A DNA stretch of 18,541 nucleotides from Phytophthora quininea (GCA_011947345.1 JAAVTG010001038.1:1-18541), one strand, 5' to 3'. Shown: positions 1 to 8,995, counted from the first letter of the stretch. The notes: generated by a model not told the origin, from the letters alone. Numbers and translations are program-made.

Positions 1-530
1 CCCCCAAGGGCTCGGAATTTGCCTTCTCCACACACCTCACCACGCCGCCACAGAAAGCTCCCGCAGGCCCACTCCGCCGCACACGCTTCCTCGATCGGAG
101 AGCGCCCAGTGGCTTGGGCGGAGCGTTCCATCTTCATCGACAACTGCGGTAGGCGCCACAGCGCACGAATCGATTGCAGCGTGACATCTGTCCTCTCTTC
201 CTGCGGCTGAGACCTAACCAATAGCACCGTTGGCGCACTGTTTCAAACAACTACACCACCGGCCCGGACGCAGGAACAGCGACAAACAGAATCGTAGTTA
301 GACTCGGGCAACGGAGTCTCGCGCTTCGGCTTTGCGGCACGCTTGGGGCGAGAGACGCCACCTGGATGGAAGAGATTGCAAACGTCTCGAGGACTCGTGC
401 ACGCGCTACTACGCGGCAGAATTTGCTTCTTGCTGCGTGAGGTGGCAACGCCGACTTGTCTTCTACCAGCGCATTCTGCTGGGAAGGCCTGACGTATCGA
501 GAGTTGTCAGCTAAGCGGCAGGCGGGTCAT

Positions 531-562
531 GGTGTGGTGTGGTGTGGTGTGGTGTGGTGTGG
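531..562. repeat. (GGTGT)6 microsatellite
   Basis: Six perfect tandem copies of GGTGT followed by GG, about 60 bp from the tRNA-Gly(UCC) gene. Confidence 0.97.
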
Positions 563-624
563 CGGCGACGCGGAAGCAAGTGCGTGGCTCAGATCGCGTT
601 TTTGTCGGCGAACACGAGCAAAGT

Positions 625-696
625 TGCGCCGTCGGGGAATCGAACCCCGACCTCATCCTTGGAAGGGATGAATCCTAACCATTAGACCAACGGTGC
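625..696 (-). tRNA. tRNA-Gly (anticodon UCC)
   Basis: The 72-nt minus-strand sequence folds as a cloverleaf. The anticodon stem CATCC/GGATG closes a seven-base loop CTTCCAA, giving anticodon UCC. The T arm has stem CGGGG/CCCCG around loop TTCGATT. The internal A box (TGGTCTAATGG) and B box (GGTTCGATTCC) fit Pol III consensus, and the discriminator is A. The acceptor stem pairs GCACCGT with ACGGCGC, leaving an A3-C70 mismatch. No intron is present. No run of four or more T follows within about 35 nt on the coding strand. Confidence 0.9.
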
Positions 697-909
697 ACAC
701 GGCTTTGCAACACACCACGCAAAAATCACACCGCCACGACACTGCCACCACCACTCGCTGCAACCCACCAGCCTCCTACCCAACACACGTTACGCGTATC
801 ATCTAATGGTTGCTTCCTGCTGTCCCGCAGTCCGTTGCGTTCGCACAGAGTAGCGCGAAGCACGCACGAAACCACACAGCTACAACACAAGCAGTACCTG
901 TCGTCATCC

Positions 910-1004
910 AGAGCGACGCCATCTGTCGAGAGCGACGCCATCTGTCGAGAGCGACGTCATTTCTAGAGAGCGACGTCATTTCTCGAGGGCGATGCCATCC
1001 GTGC
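910..1004. repeat. 19-bp minisatellite, five copies
   Basis: Five adjacent 19-bp units start with AGAGCGACG or a close variant. The first two are identical and the last is the most diverged. The unit 2 counterpart has four copies. Confidence 0.9.
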
Positions 1005-1497
1005 CCGCCGGAGCTATACAGAAGTGGTTGTCACGTTGCCTGTTATACTCTCGAACCACGCTGCAGCTTCCACACGGATGCCTTCCATCCCATACAGGAA
1101 ACACCGAACAAGACACTGCACTTCACACGGTCCTAGTGCTCCTGGGGATCGTTGGTGGAACAAGAACAAACCCACGCGCATGCACACAAACAAACAAAGC
1201 TATGCACGCGACTAGACAGCTAGAAAGCCACGATAGCGTGACTGTCTAGCCCATTTATTGAAACTGTGAGGCGAATAGTCGGAGCGGTCGCTTCGAAACA
1301 CACGTCTTTTCGGCGGCTGGAATGGATGCTCGTGATGCAACGCAGGCGTTACAGCGCGGAAGGACAACACGGAATAGCCTGTGCATCTCGTAGAGTGACG
1401 AGAGGCCATGTGGGATGACGTGAGCGAATTTGACAAAGGTGCCTATGTGGCTTCTGCGACCGAGCAGGTCGACCAGGTCACAAGGCATAATAAGGCG

Positions 1498-1569
1498 TGC
1501 GCCGCCGGGGAATCGAACCCCGACCTCATCCGTGGGAGGGATGAATCCTAACCATTAGACCAACGGCGC
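1498..1569 (-). tRNA. tRNA-Gly (anticodon CCC)
   Basis: This is a 72-nt minus-strand cloverleaf. The anticodon stem CATCC/GGATG closes loop CTCCCAC, giving anticodon CCC. The acceptor stem GCGCCGT/GCGGCGC is fully paired, with one T-G wobble at 7-66, and the discriminator is A. A and B boxes match those of the UCC gene. The body is nearly identical to tRNA-Gly(UCC), so the two isoacceptors look like duplicates that diverged at the anticodon. It lies about 800 bp from the UCC gene on the same strand. Confidence 0.92.
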
Positions 1570-2130
1570 GCCAGAGAATTCCAATGTTTGCCCAAATCGA
1601 CCCCCAAGGGCTCAATTTGCCTTCTCCACACACCTCACCACGCCGCCACAGAAAGCTCCCGCAGGGCCCACTCCGCCGCACGCTTCCTCGATCGGAGAGC
1701 GCCCAGTGGCTTGGGCGGAGCGTTCCATCTTCATCGACAACTGCGGTAGGCGCCACAGCGCACGAATCGATTGCAGCGTGACATCTGTCCTCTCTTCCCT
1801 GCGGCTGAGAGACCTAACCAATAGCACCGTTGGCGCACTGTTTCAAACAACTACACCACCGGCCCGGACGCAGGAACAGCGACAAACAGAATCGTAGTTA
1901 GACTCGGGCAACGGAGTCTCGCGCTTCGGCTTTGCGGCACGCTTGGGGCGAGAGACGCCACCTGGATGGAAGAGATTGCAAACGTCTCGAGGACTCGTGC
2001 ACGCGCTACTACGCGGCAGAATTTGCTTCTTGCTGCGTGAGGTGGCAACGCCGACTTGTCTTCTACCAGCGCATTCTGCTGGGAAGGCCTGACGTATCGA
2101 GAGTTGTCAGCTAAGCGGCAGGCGGGTCAT

Positions 2131-2165
2131 GGTGTGGTGTGGTGTGGTGTGGTGTGGTGTGGTGT
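2131..2165. repeat. (GGTGT)7 microsatellite
   Basis: Seven perfect copies of GGTGT, one more than in repeat unit 1. Confidence 0.97.
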
Positions 2166-2230
2166 ATGGCGGCGACGCGGAAGCAAGTGCGTGGCTCAGA
2201 TCGCGTTTTGTCGGCGAACACGAGCAAAGT

Positions 2231-2300
2231 TGCGCCGTCGGGGTCGAACCCCGACCTCATCCTTGGAAGGGATGAATCCTAACCATTAGACCAACGGTGC
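2231..2300 (-). pseudogene. tRNA-Gly(UCC) copy with shortened T loop
   Basis: This is the unit 2 counterpart of 625-696. It keeps the UCC anticodon arm, the D arm and the acceptor stem with the same A3-C70 mismatch. Two bases are missing from the T loop, leaving five instead of seven and destroying the T54-A58 geometry and the B box. It would not be expected to fold or be transcribed normally, unless the deletion is a base-calling error. Confidence 0.75.
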
Positions 2301-2515
2301 ACACGGCTTTGCAACACACCACGCAAAAATCACACCGCCACGACACTGCCACCACCACTCGCTGCAACCCACCAGCCTCCTACCCAACACACGTTACGCG
2401 TATCATCTAATGGTTGCTTCCTGCTGTCCCGCAGTCCGTTGCGTTCGCACAGAGTAGCGCGAGAAGCACGCACGAAACCACACAGCTACAACACAAGCAG
2501 TACCTGTCGTCATCC

Positions 2516-2591
2516 AGAGCGACGCCATCTGTCGAGAGCGACGTCATATCTAGAGAGCGACGTCATTTCTCGAGGGCGATGCCATCCGTGC
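2516..2591. repeat. 19-bp minisatellite, four copies
   Basis: This is the unit 2 counterpart of 910-1004, with four 19-bp copies instead of five. The loss or gain of one full unit accounts for most of the length difference between the two large repeats. Confidence 0.9.
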
Positions 2592-3083
2592 CCGCCGGAG
2601 CTATACAGAAGTGGTTGTCACGTTGCCTGTTACACTCTCGAACCACGCTGCAGCTTCCACACGGATGCCTTCCATCCCATACAGGAAACACCGAACAAGA
2701 CACTGCACTTCACACGGTCCTAGTGCTCCTGGGGATCGTTGGTGGAACAAGAACAAACCCACGCGCATGAACACAAACAAACAAAGCTATGCACGCGACT
2801 AGACAGCTAGAAAGCCACGATAGCGTGACTGTCTAGCCCATTTATTGAAACCGTGAGGCGAATAGTCGGAGCGGTCGCTTCGAAACACACGTCTTTTCGG
2901 CGGCTGGAATGGATGCTCGTGATGCAACGCAGGCGTTACAGCGCGGAAGGACAACACGGAATAGCCTGTGCATCTCGTAGAGTGACGAGAGGCCATGTGG
3001 GATGACGTGAGCGAATTTGAAAAGGTGCCTATGTGGCTTCTGCGACCGAGCAGGTCGACCAGATCACAAGGCATAATAAGGCG

Positions 3084-3105
3084 TGCGCCGCCGGGGAATC
3101 GAACC
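3084..3105 (-). pseudogene. 3' fragment of tRNA-Gly(CCC)
   Basis: Only the discriminator, the 3' acceptor strand and most of the T arm remain, matching 1498-1519. From about 3106 the sequence is unrelated to the repeat. The other part of this tRNA is not found intact nearby. Confidence 0.85.
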
Positions 3106-3299
3106 TTTCAGCATCAAGCTAAAAGAATTATCTAGTACTCTGGGCAGTAGTTATTCAAATAATAAAATGATATCTCCTTGTCGGAGGCGGGGGCGGGCGG
3201 GTCTTCGTTCCGATGAACAGAAAGTTACGATTAAAAAGCGCCGCAGGAATAAAATACATTGCGGGAACGTATGGTGCTCGGGGGTAAAAGCAAGCTAAT

Positions 3300-3560
3300 A
3301 ACAAACATAGACACTCCATCGACACGCACAGGTACCGATATCACTGACCCGGTCCTCAGCAACTCCACCTAGTGTGGTGTAGGAATTACTCCACTTGGCA
3401 CGTAGCCTTAATATAGCACAACAACACGTCTCGCCCTCTTGTGGAGGTTCGACGAAAGTTGAGGCTTCGCCTGAAGAACGCCCAACTCGACTCACCCAGA
3501 GCCAGTCAAACGCACCCTCCTGCGATGTTTCGGCTAACCAAACAGCGCCACTAGCCCCGA
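3300..3560 (-). mobile_element. LTR-like retroelement debris
   Basis: Read on the minus strand, this stretch has a TATATTAA box (about 3408-3415) followed by a segment (about 3336-3380) that recurs on the plus strand at 6762-6807 with roughly two thirds of bases matching. A dispersed, promoter-bearing, non-coding repeat suggests an LTR or solo-LTR remnant. I could not find defined LTR ends, a primer-binding site or pol domains, so the assignment is an inference. Confidence 0.35.
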
Positions 3561-4077
3561 GCTTTGGCTAGGACGCTTAACACACAATACACTCACTCAA
3601 ACTCCGGGGTTCCTCTAAGAGAGGAAGCCGCGCCTGGGAAAGCGCTTCAGAGCCGCCGCAGCAGAGCTACGACTAATAGGGTTGGGCGGAGGCGAATAGG
3701 CCCTCCTTGGCAATATAGCGGCTTAGCACGCGCCGCGAATCAATCCCTTTGGGCAACACCCACTTCTTGCCCTTGCCAACGAACGCTCGCGCACACTGCT
3801 CACCACGTTCGCCGAACTAGCATAATCCAAACACACACACACACACACAAGTCTTACCTCTGGATGTCCAGGAGCTTGTGCGGCTTGAGTAGTCGGTGGA
3901 AAATATTGTTCTGTTTAGTGTGGCCCTTCGGCCTTATCGTTTCCTATGTCTTTCAGTATGTCCTATGCAAATATACAGTGAACGAAGGTTCGTTTTAGAT
4001 CTCGGCGACCCTCTGCGAAGACTCGAACCGTCGCCGTCCACGGGAGATGCGAAACTTCGCAGGCGCTAAAATAGGTC
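3561..4077. other. Gene-poor stretch, possible transposon remnant
   Basis: No gene is recognised. A minus-strand open stretch at 3673-3816 (47 residues, no ATG) reads as a basic peptide containing KGKKWVLPKG and ending in SAQPY. It could be the tail of a transposon protein, but the stop just upstream and the (AC)n tract leave nothing to extend it. Plus-strand ORFs here are low-complexity and not convincing. Confidence 0.3.
3830..3850. repeat. (AC)n microsatellite
   Basis: About ten AC dinucleotides in tandem. Confidence 0.95.
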
Positions 4078-4173
4078 CGCCTAGTCTAGTACCGCCTGGT
4101 TTCAACCTAGGCTAGGCAATGCCTAGAGTAGACCTCTTAATCCTCGTCTAGCCTTAGACTAGGCGCTGGCTTG
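4078..4173. repeat. CTAG-rich cluster with short palindromes
   Basis: Seven CTAG tetramers fall within about 80 bp. They include the inverted repeat CTAGGCA-A-TGCCTAG at 4112-4126 and GTCTA-GCCT-TAGAC at 4146-4159. No gene overlaps it. It may be a terminal or subterminal part of a degraded element. Confidence 0.7.
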
Positions 4174-4818
4174 ACTCAGTTTCAGTATGGGGACCAAAGC
4201 GAAGAATCGCTACATCACACTAGTGCAGTACTGACGAGACACAGATTACCAAGCCGTGCACTTTACACACAAATGCACAACTGGTTCTTTTGGTGCTCCT
4301 GCTTCAGTCTTCGTCAAATCAAGAGCGAGTCCTAGAACTACCAAAGCAAAAGCTACTCCTTCACATGTAAGGCGAGTTCACTTGCTGAGACCGGGTTGGA
4401 GTTCAAGTGCAGCGTCTCGCAGTTCGTCTGGCTTCTGACTAAACCTTAGGCTCCCCTTGTCCACTCGACAGCGTTATTAGTCGCTTGTTGCACCAAGTGA
4501 TCCTCTACCCCGCAAACACCCGGGGTACAGCACTGTACGCCCCCATGGCGCAAGGTTTTCACAAAGCTCACCACAGCTACGAATGCTAAAACCCGGAGTC
4601 GTGGGCAGAAAGCCAAGGACGCATGAGATGGCGCGAAATGGCGCAGTTCACCATTGGTGATTTTGTGCTCAATGCTGGGGTTTGAGCCAGTACCAGAACC
4701 AAGCTTAGTGTGCATTGGTTTGGACCTGCCCGAATTATTGTCACCGTTTTCACAACTCGATTTTCCGGATCGAGCACGTGATAACAGGGGACACACGCGA
4801 CTCGGCTAAAATTTTTAT
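4174..4818. other. No recognisable gene
   Basis: Only short ORFs occur here. The longest is a minus-strand 116-codon frame at 4446-4796 with no domain or motif I recognise. I see no RNA gene and no clear repeat. Confidence 0.5.
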
Positions 4819-5108
4819 GTGGACGCCTTCCTAAATATTTCAGAAGCCTTGCTACAGCATGTGGCGCACAATAGCGAAGGCCACGTGGAGGACGACCTGC
4901 GCGACGTTTGCCACAAAATCACCTGCAATTTCAGGGTCCTGTTCGTTGCTGAAGCTTGTACGAGCTCGAGGACTCGTGGGAGCCAGCCGTCACGCTGTTT
5001 GAGGACGTCTCGGTGTTAGTCAAGATTCACGTGTGTCAACACGCCGCTGATCTCACTGTGGCACGACTGGCCAAAGCACTATGGATTGCAGTAATAAAAT
5101 GGCCTTAA
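4819..5108 (+). pseudogene. Frameshifted coding remnant, family unknown
   Basis: Two consecutive plus-strand frames look protein-like. From 4819 the frame reads residues such as LLQHVAHNSEGHVEDDLRDV. From about 4956 a second frame continues with YELEDSWEPAVTLFEDV and a helical run rich in A, V and L, ending at TAA 5106-5108. Switching frame near 4956 would join them into about 95 residues. No start context, upstream exon or known domain was found, so this is most likely the decayed end of a gene or transposon ORF. Base-calling error is possible, because downstream genes show similar frame slips. Confidence 0.35.
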
Positions 5109-6243
5109 AATTTCAAATTAGTTTCGTCAACACGGCTGTGCTTCACGAGTGATGAATACAACAATCTCTATTATCACGGCTTAGCTGTCTAGACGAACAA
5201 ACTCAACACTTTTTATAGACTTTTGTGTGAAATATTTCTTATATAAGACATTCGGCAGGACCAACCCAGCAAATCCTCACTGTCAGTGACCAAAGTCATC
5301 GGCGCCCATGTGGACTGTCCTCGATGTCCACGATCGCAGGGATTCTAGGCGAAGTGCCTGGTCGTAGAGCTTGCCCTCGTCGTTCATGTCTTCAATAAAA
5401 GGATTTTCATGAAAGCGACTGTCGGCTTAAAATCATAGTATCATCTTCTATTGTTTACCGTAGTTTTAATCTGCAACCATAATGCTTGTGTTGAAACCGG
5501 ACGCATTCTGGTCTGGCATGACAGAGGCTATGATGGCAATAAAATTGCCCTTATTAACCTCCTTACCTCTGCACGCGCCCTTCCGCAAAAGTAGCAACGG
5601 GACCCGTCATCGTCGTATTTGTAGCCTTCATAGCTGAATTGGCAGTACCGTAAATTCGGATCGAATGGAACACTCAGATTTAACAAACACCCATAAAACC
5701 TAGAACACAAAAAGGGCACACAACTACTTTCTGTGGGATATTGCCTCTTCTTTAACTTAATTGGCCAATATAATTACTCAGTGCGTCGTCAAACATCTTG
5801 GGAACACTAAAGCGCTCCACAACATCGCAAGGGACACTGGGGACTCTGTCTGCATTGACAAAACTACGAGTTGTTATTTGACGTGGCACTTAAACCCAAG
5901 CTTCACCTACAAAGCGCGATAACACCGCTCTTTTTCTGTTGTGCAAGATGAAAAGAACTTTTCCGTGTGATACTCCAGTCTGTAAACAAATTACAATGCA
6001 TTATTACATTTTTATTAGAATTTTACTCGAGTGTCGTATTGTTCCACTCAAAACTCAACCGAATCCATCTTCCTGAGAAACTGGACAAAGCAAAACCCAG
6101 CAAGGGTCGCAGTTTTTCTCCCGTAGCAGAAGCAGTTGGCAATGTTTCACTTCCTGATATAGTATACAATACACGACGTTAGAATAAAATATTATTAATA
6201 ATACATGTGCACAAGTTTTAAACGTACCTTGGTGCACGTCTAT
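5109..6243. other. AT-rich intergenic stretch, no gene seen
   Basis: Only short ORFs are present. One minus-strand frame (5528-5719) contains CYFCG, but it lacks a supporting domain and cannot be extended into a gene model. No RNA gene is evident. Confidence 0.55.
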
Positions 6244-6350
6244 CGTAGAGATCGAGAAGGTTGCAAGGTATAATAAAGCGTGTGCCACTGGCGAACCGAA
6301 TTCGACCCCACCCATGGGAGAGACGAATCTGGACACGGCTCTGCAACCCG
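6244..6350 (-). pseudogene. Degraded relic of the tRNA-Gly repeat
   Basis: The flank at 6244-6280 resembles the sequence beside tRNA-Gly(CCC), sharing a CAAGG(C/T)ATAATAA(G/A)GCG core with 1480-1497. Positions 6281-6332 align with substitutions to the tRNA body, including an ATGGGAG anticodon-loop region. The following ACACGGCTCTGCAACCC matches the flank of tRNA-Gly(UCC) at 697. No cloverleaf can form, so this is an old copy, apparently chimeric between the two tRNA environments. Confidence 0.6.
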
Positions 6351-7070
6351 CTAATTAAAAACGACCCCGTCGGGATACGGGCAAGCTCACTCGCCACAAC
6401 TCGCCACCTTCATCAGAAACCTCATCGCTGTCGCTGCTACCATTAAGTCCTACACGAGCGCTAGCTCTAGTGCTCTCAAGTTTGAGGTTTGGGATTCCGC
6501 GAAATACGAACAAAATACTCCTCAAGGCAGTGTTGAGCGCCGAAGGAAAGGCTAAAGCACAAGCTACACGGCTATACGCAACGAATCACCCTATGGAGGT
6601 GGATAAGAGTCGAGAAGGCTAGAATCAGCCGTAATGAGTAGCCCTAACAAACACATCTGTCTACGTCGCATCTGAAGACACGGTAAGTTTTGCTAGTTTT
6701 TATTCATAACAATTTCACATTTATTTAGGCCTTTTAGATTGGACGATAGCTGCGTCTCGTCGGGTGACACTCGGTGGCATCGCTGAGGATCAGATCGTAA
6801 CAGATACGGTCCGTTATACAAACATATCGCATTTTCTCGATGAAAAGGAGTTACCGGGGATTATCACATTGCCCAGACAGCGAAGGGATCATAGAGAATG
6901 TTTGTCACACATCACAAAAGTTTATCGGTTCTGTCTGAGAAAGTCTTGTTCAGGATTGTTCGTAGTAGTATTCCAGTACGATAACTAACAAATCGGATGA
7001 CTGTTGTGTCAGAATTGCGTTCATATTCTTTATTATAGTTTTTATAATATATTGATGTTATCTGCTAAAA
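6351..7070. other. Intergenic, dispersed repeat piece and RadA upstream region
   Basis: No gene is recognised. The stretch at 6762-6807 matches, in opposite orientation, the LTR-like segment near 3336-3380. The last 100 bases before RadA are strongly AT-rich and may hold its promoter, but I found no defined element. Confidence 0.45.
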
Positions 7071-8933
7071 ATGCGAAGGATGTGGCGCAAGCTCTCAGCC
7101 ACGACCTTCACGCGCAGCGCGTAATGATCGCCTACTCAAGACCCGAATTAACCCAACCGCTGCATGCAACGCAGTCTTTCACCGCAGCTTCGCTGGGGGT
7201 CTGATAGCTTCCGATGTCAGAGCTGCAGCCAAGCGTTCGCCAAGTGGCAGGGTCAATGCTCTGCCTGCTCCGAATGGGGATCTGTCGCACCCGTTAAAGC
7301 ATCGGCGCCACTCTACCGCCAGTCGAACGCTGAGTCCTTTGGCAAACTCAAGAACAAGCGAACTGTGGCCTGGTCCAGGATCAATCAGGATGATGAAGCT
7401 CCTCCTCACGCGCTACGCATGAATGAGGTTCAACTGGACACGTTCACAGAGAGAATCGAACTACCAGAGAGAGAATTGGTGCTGTAGTAGCTGAAACTTT
7501 ACTAGACTTGATGAGGAGAGCTGAGAGTGACGATTGAAATATGCAGAACTGGGTGCTTGGAGGTGGCCTCGTGGCAGGATCGTTAACGCTGGTGGCGGGC
7601 AACCCAGGAGTGGGAAAGAGCACGGTATTATAAGCCAGTGGAAATTCCCCGGTGAATAGGCGAGCTGATGATTTTGTTATTGTTGTGCTCAGCTTGCGTT
7701 GCAGATGGCGAACATGCTGGCGAAGGGCACAGCGATGCACAAGCGCGGAGTGTTGTATGTCTCCGGAGAGGAGAGTGTACTACAGGTGCGAATGCGTGCT
7801 GAGCGACTTGGGTCAGTGAGCGACAGTCTGTACGTGGCGAGCGAGACCAACTTGGACTCGGTGTTCCGGTTAGTGGAAGGAGGAGATAGATATTCCGACG
7901 AACAAAGTTTCGGCGCAGTGGTGGTTGATTCTATCCAGACAGTATACGCTGAAGACGTAGCATCGCCGGCGGGCACAGTCTCTCAGGTGAAAGAATGCAC
8001 ACTCCGTCTCTTACGGCTGGCCAAGTCGCGCAACGTGCCCGTTATCCTGATCGGACATGTGACCAAGAGTGGAGATATCGCTGGTCCGAAAGTACTGGAG
8101 CATATTGTTGATACAGTTGTCCAACTTGAAGGCGATCCACAAAGTGCGCGACGATTTCTGCGGTGTCAGAAGAATCGATTTGGCAATACGAGCGAGGTTG
8201 GCGTATTTAACATGACTGACGAAGGACTGCAGCCACTTCCGAATCCCTTGATGGCCTTTGTATCATCACGTGACGATGACGAGGGTGACGAATATTTGGA
8301 TGAAGACGACACCGTTGAGCCACTTGACGGTTGCTCTGTAACCATTGCTATGGAAGGTAAACGACCGATTCCGCTCGAGATCCAAGCGTTGGCGAATCGT
8401 TCTCAATACAGCGGCGACCCAGCTCGTGGTGGAGGGGATCGTTCTCACGAGTTCGAGGCGTAGGAGTGGGTTTTGATAAACTCCTTCTGCTGTTTGCTGT
8501 CCTGGAGAAGCGCACCAAAGTGTCTTTTCAAAATCAGAGTGTGTTCGTGAATATTGCGGAAGGCTACACCATTCAGGAACCCGCTGCAGACTTGGCGCTA
8601 GCGGTGGCGTTAGCCAGTTCTGTACTTGGTCGTCCTGTATTGGAGCGGGCAGCATTTCTCGGAGAGGTGTCGCTGTCAGGCCACCTGCGACCGGTCAAGA
8701 TGCTTGAATCGCGTCTTACAGCTGCTCAGAAAATTGGCATCGAGATTTGTGCGATTCCGAAAGAGCACGATCAGACCACGCGCCGTGCGCTCCGCAAGAA
8801 ATTCGCGGACACCATGATGGTCATTGAGGCGTCAACGCTACTTCAAGCGTTGAAAATAGCGTTCCGTGCGGATACAACATCGTCGCTCTTGTCTCGTGGG
8901 CTATCTGCCGTCGAAGACGACGGCAACTTGTAA
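7071..8933 (+). CDS. radA: RadA/Sms-type DNA repair protein, probably mitochondrial
   Basis: RadA is a RecA-like ATPase that promotes branch migration in recombination. In plants, homologues act in organelles. Proposed exons are 7071-7120, 7175-7478, 7547-7624 and 7693-8933, with introns of 54, 68 and 68 nt. Residues 1-25 form an Arg-rich presequence with no acidic residue (MWRKLSATTFTRSA), suggesting mitochondrial import. A four-Cys zinc finger follows (C31, C34, C45, C48), then Walker A GNPGVGKST (136-144), Walker B VVVD (about 220-223), the RadA-specific KNRFG (304-308) and a C-terminal Lon-like domain with EPAADLALA and LGEVSLSG. The reading frame breaks between PAR (8419-8427) and VGFDKLLLL (8466 on). 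One extra G in the GGGG run at 8434-8437 would restore a protein of about 557 residues. The start is the first in-frame ATG. Bacterial RadA is about 450-460 residues, so the presequence and an acidic insert account for the extra length. Confidence 0.9.
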
Positions 8934-8995
8934 TTCTAAACCGAAGCAGCATCATGTGAGTGACTGATTCAAACAGTCTCTATGAGCTCGAGGAC

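Larger units (their letters stand above)
1..1600. repeat. Tandem repeat unit 1 (about 1.6 kb, carries two tRNA-Gly genes)
   Basis: The sequence from position 1 recurs almost unchanged from 1601, at an offset of 1600 that falls to about 1587 near the end. Differences are scattered substitutions and small indels. Each unit holds tRNA-Gly(UCC), a GGTGT microsatellite, a 19-bp minisatellite and tRNA-Gly(CCC). Short ORFs on both strands recur in both units but have no recognisable domain, so I treat the unit as a non-coding tRNA repeat. The window probably starts inside a longer array, so the unit boundary is arbitrary. Confidence 0.93.
1601..3105. repeat. Tandem repeat unit 2 (truncated)
   Basis: This is a second, nearly identical copy of 1-1600. 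It ends abruptly at about 3105, inside its tRNA-Gly(CCC) gene, where similarity to unit 1 stops and unrelated sequence begins. It differs from unit 1 by an extra GGTGT copy, one fewer 19-bp minisatellite copy and a two-base deletion in its tRNA-Gly(UCC) copy. Confidence 0.92.

Noticed and set aside
332..514. 60-codon ORF repeated exactly at 1932-2114
   Set aside because: Identity between copies follows from the whole repeat being duplicated and is not evidence of protein selection. There is no domain and no supporting gene structure.
910..1004. Regular 19-bp repeats as a CRISPR-like array
   Set aside because: Copies are directly adjacent with no unique spacers, and the genome is eukaryotic. 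This is a minisatellite.
4446..4796. Minus-strand ORF of 116 codons
   Set aside because: No domain, no splice partners and unremarkable composition. Frames of this length are expected by chance in a region like this.
5528..5719. Minus-strand ORF with CYFCG and several Cys
   Set aside because: Considered as a small Cys-rich protein or zinc finger, but Cys spacing fits no family I can name and there is no signal peptide or further exon.
7164..7204. ATG at 7164 as the RadA start
   Set aside because: It is in frame, but the upstream exon 7071-7120 joins in phase through a GT-AG intron and supplies a convincing mitochondrial presequence, so the upstream start is preferred.
7071..8933. RadA as bacterial contamination
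   Set aside because: At least three GT-AG introns interrupt it and flanking genes are clearly eukaryotic.
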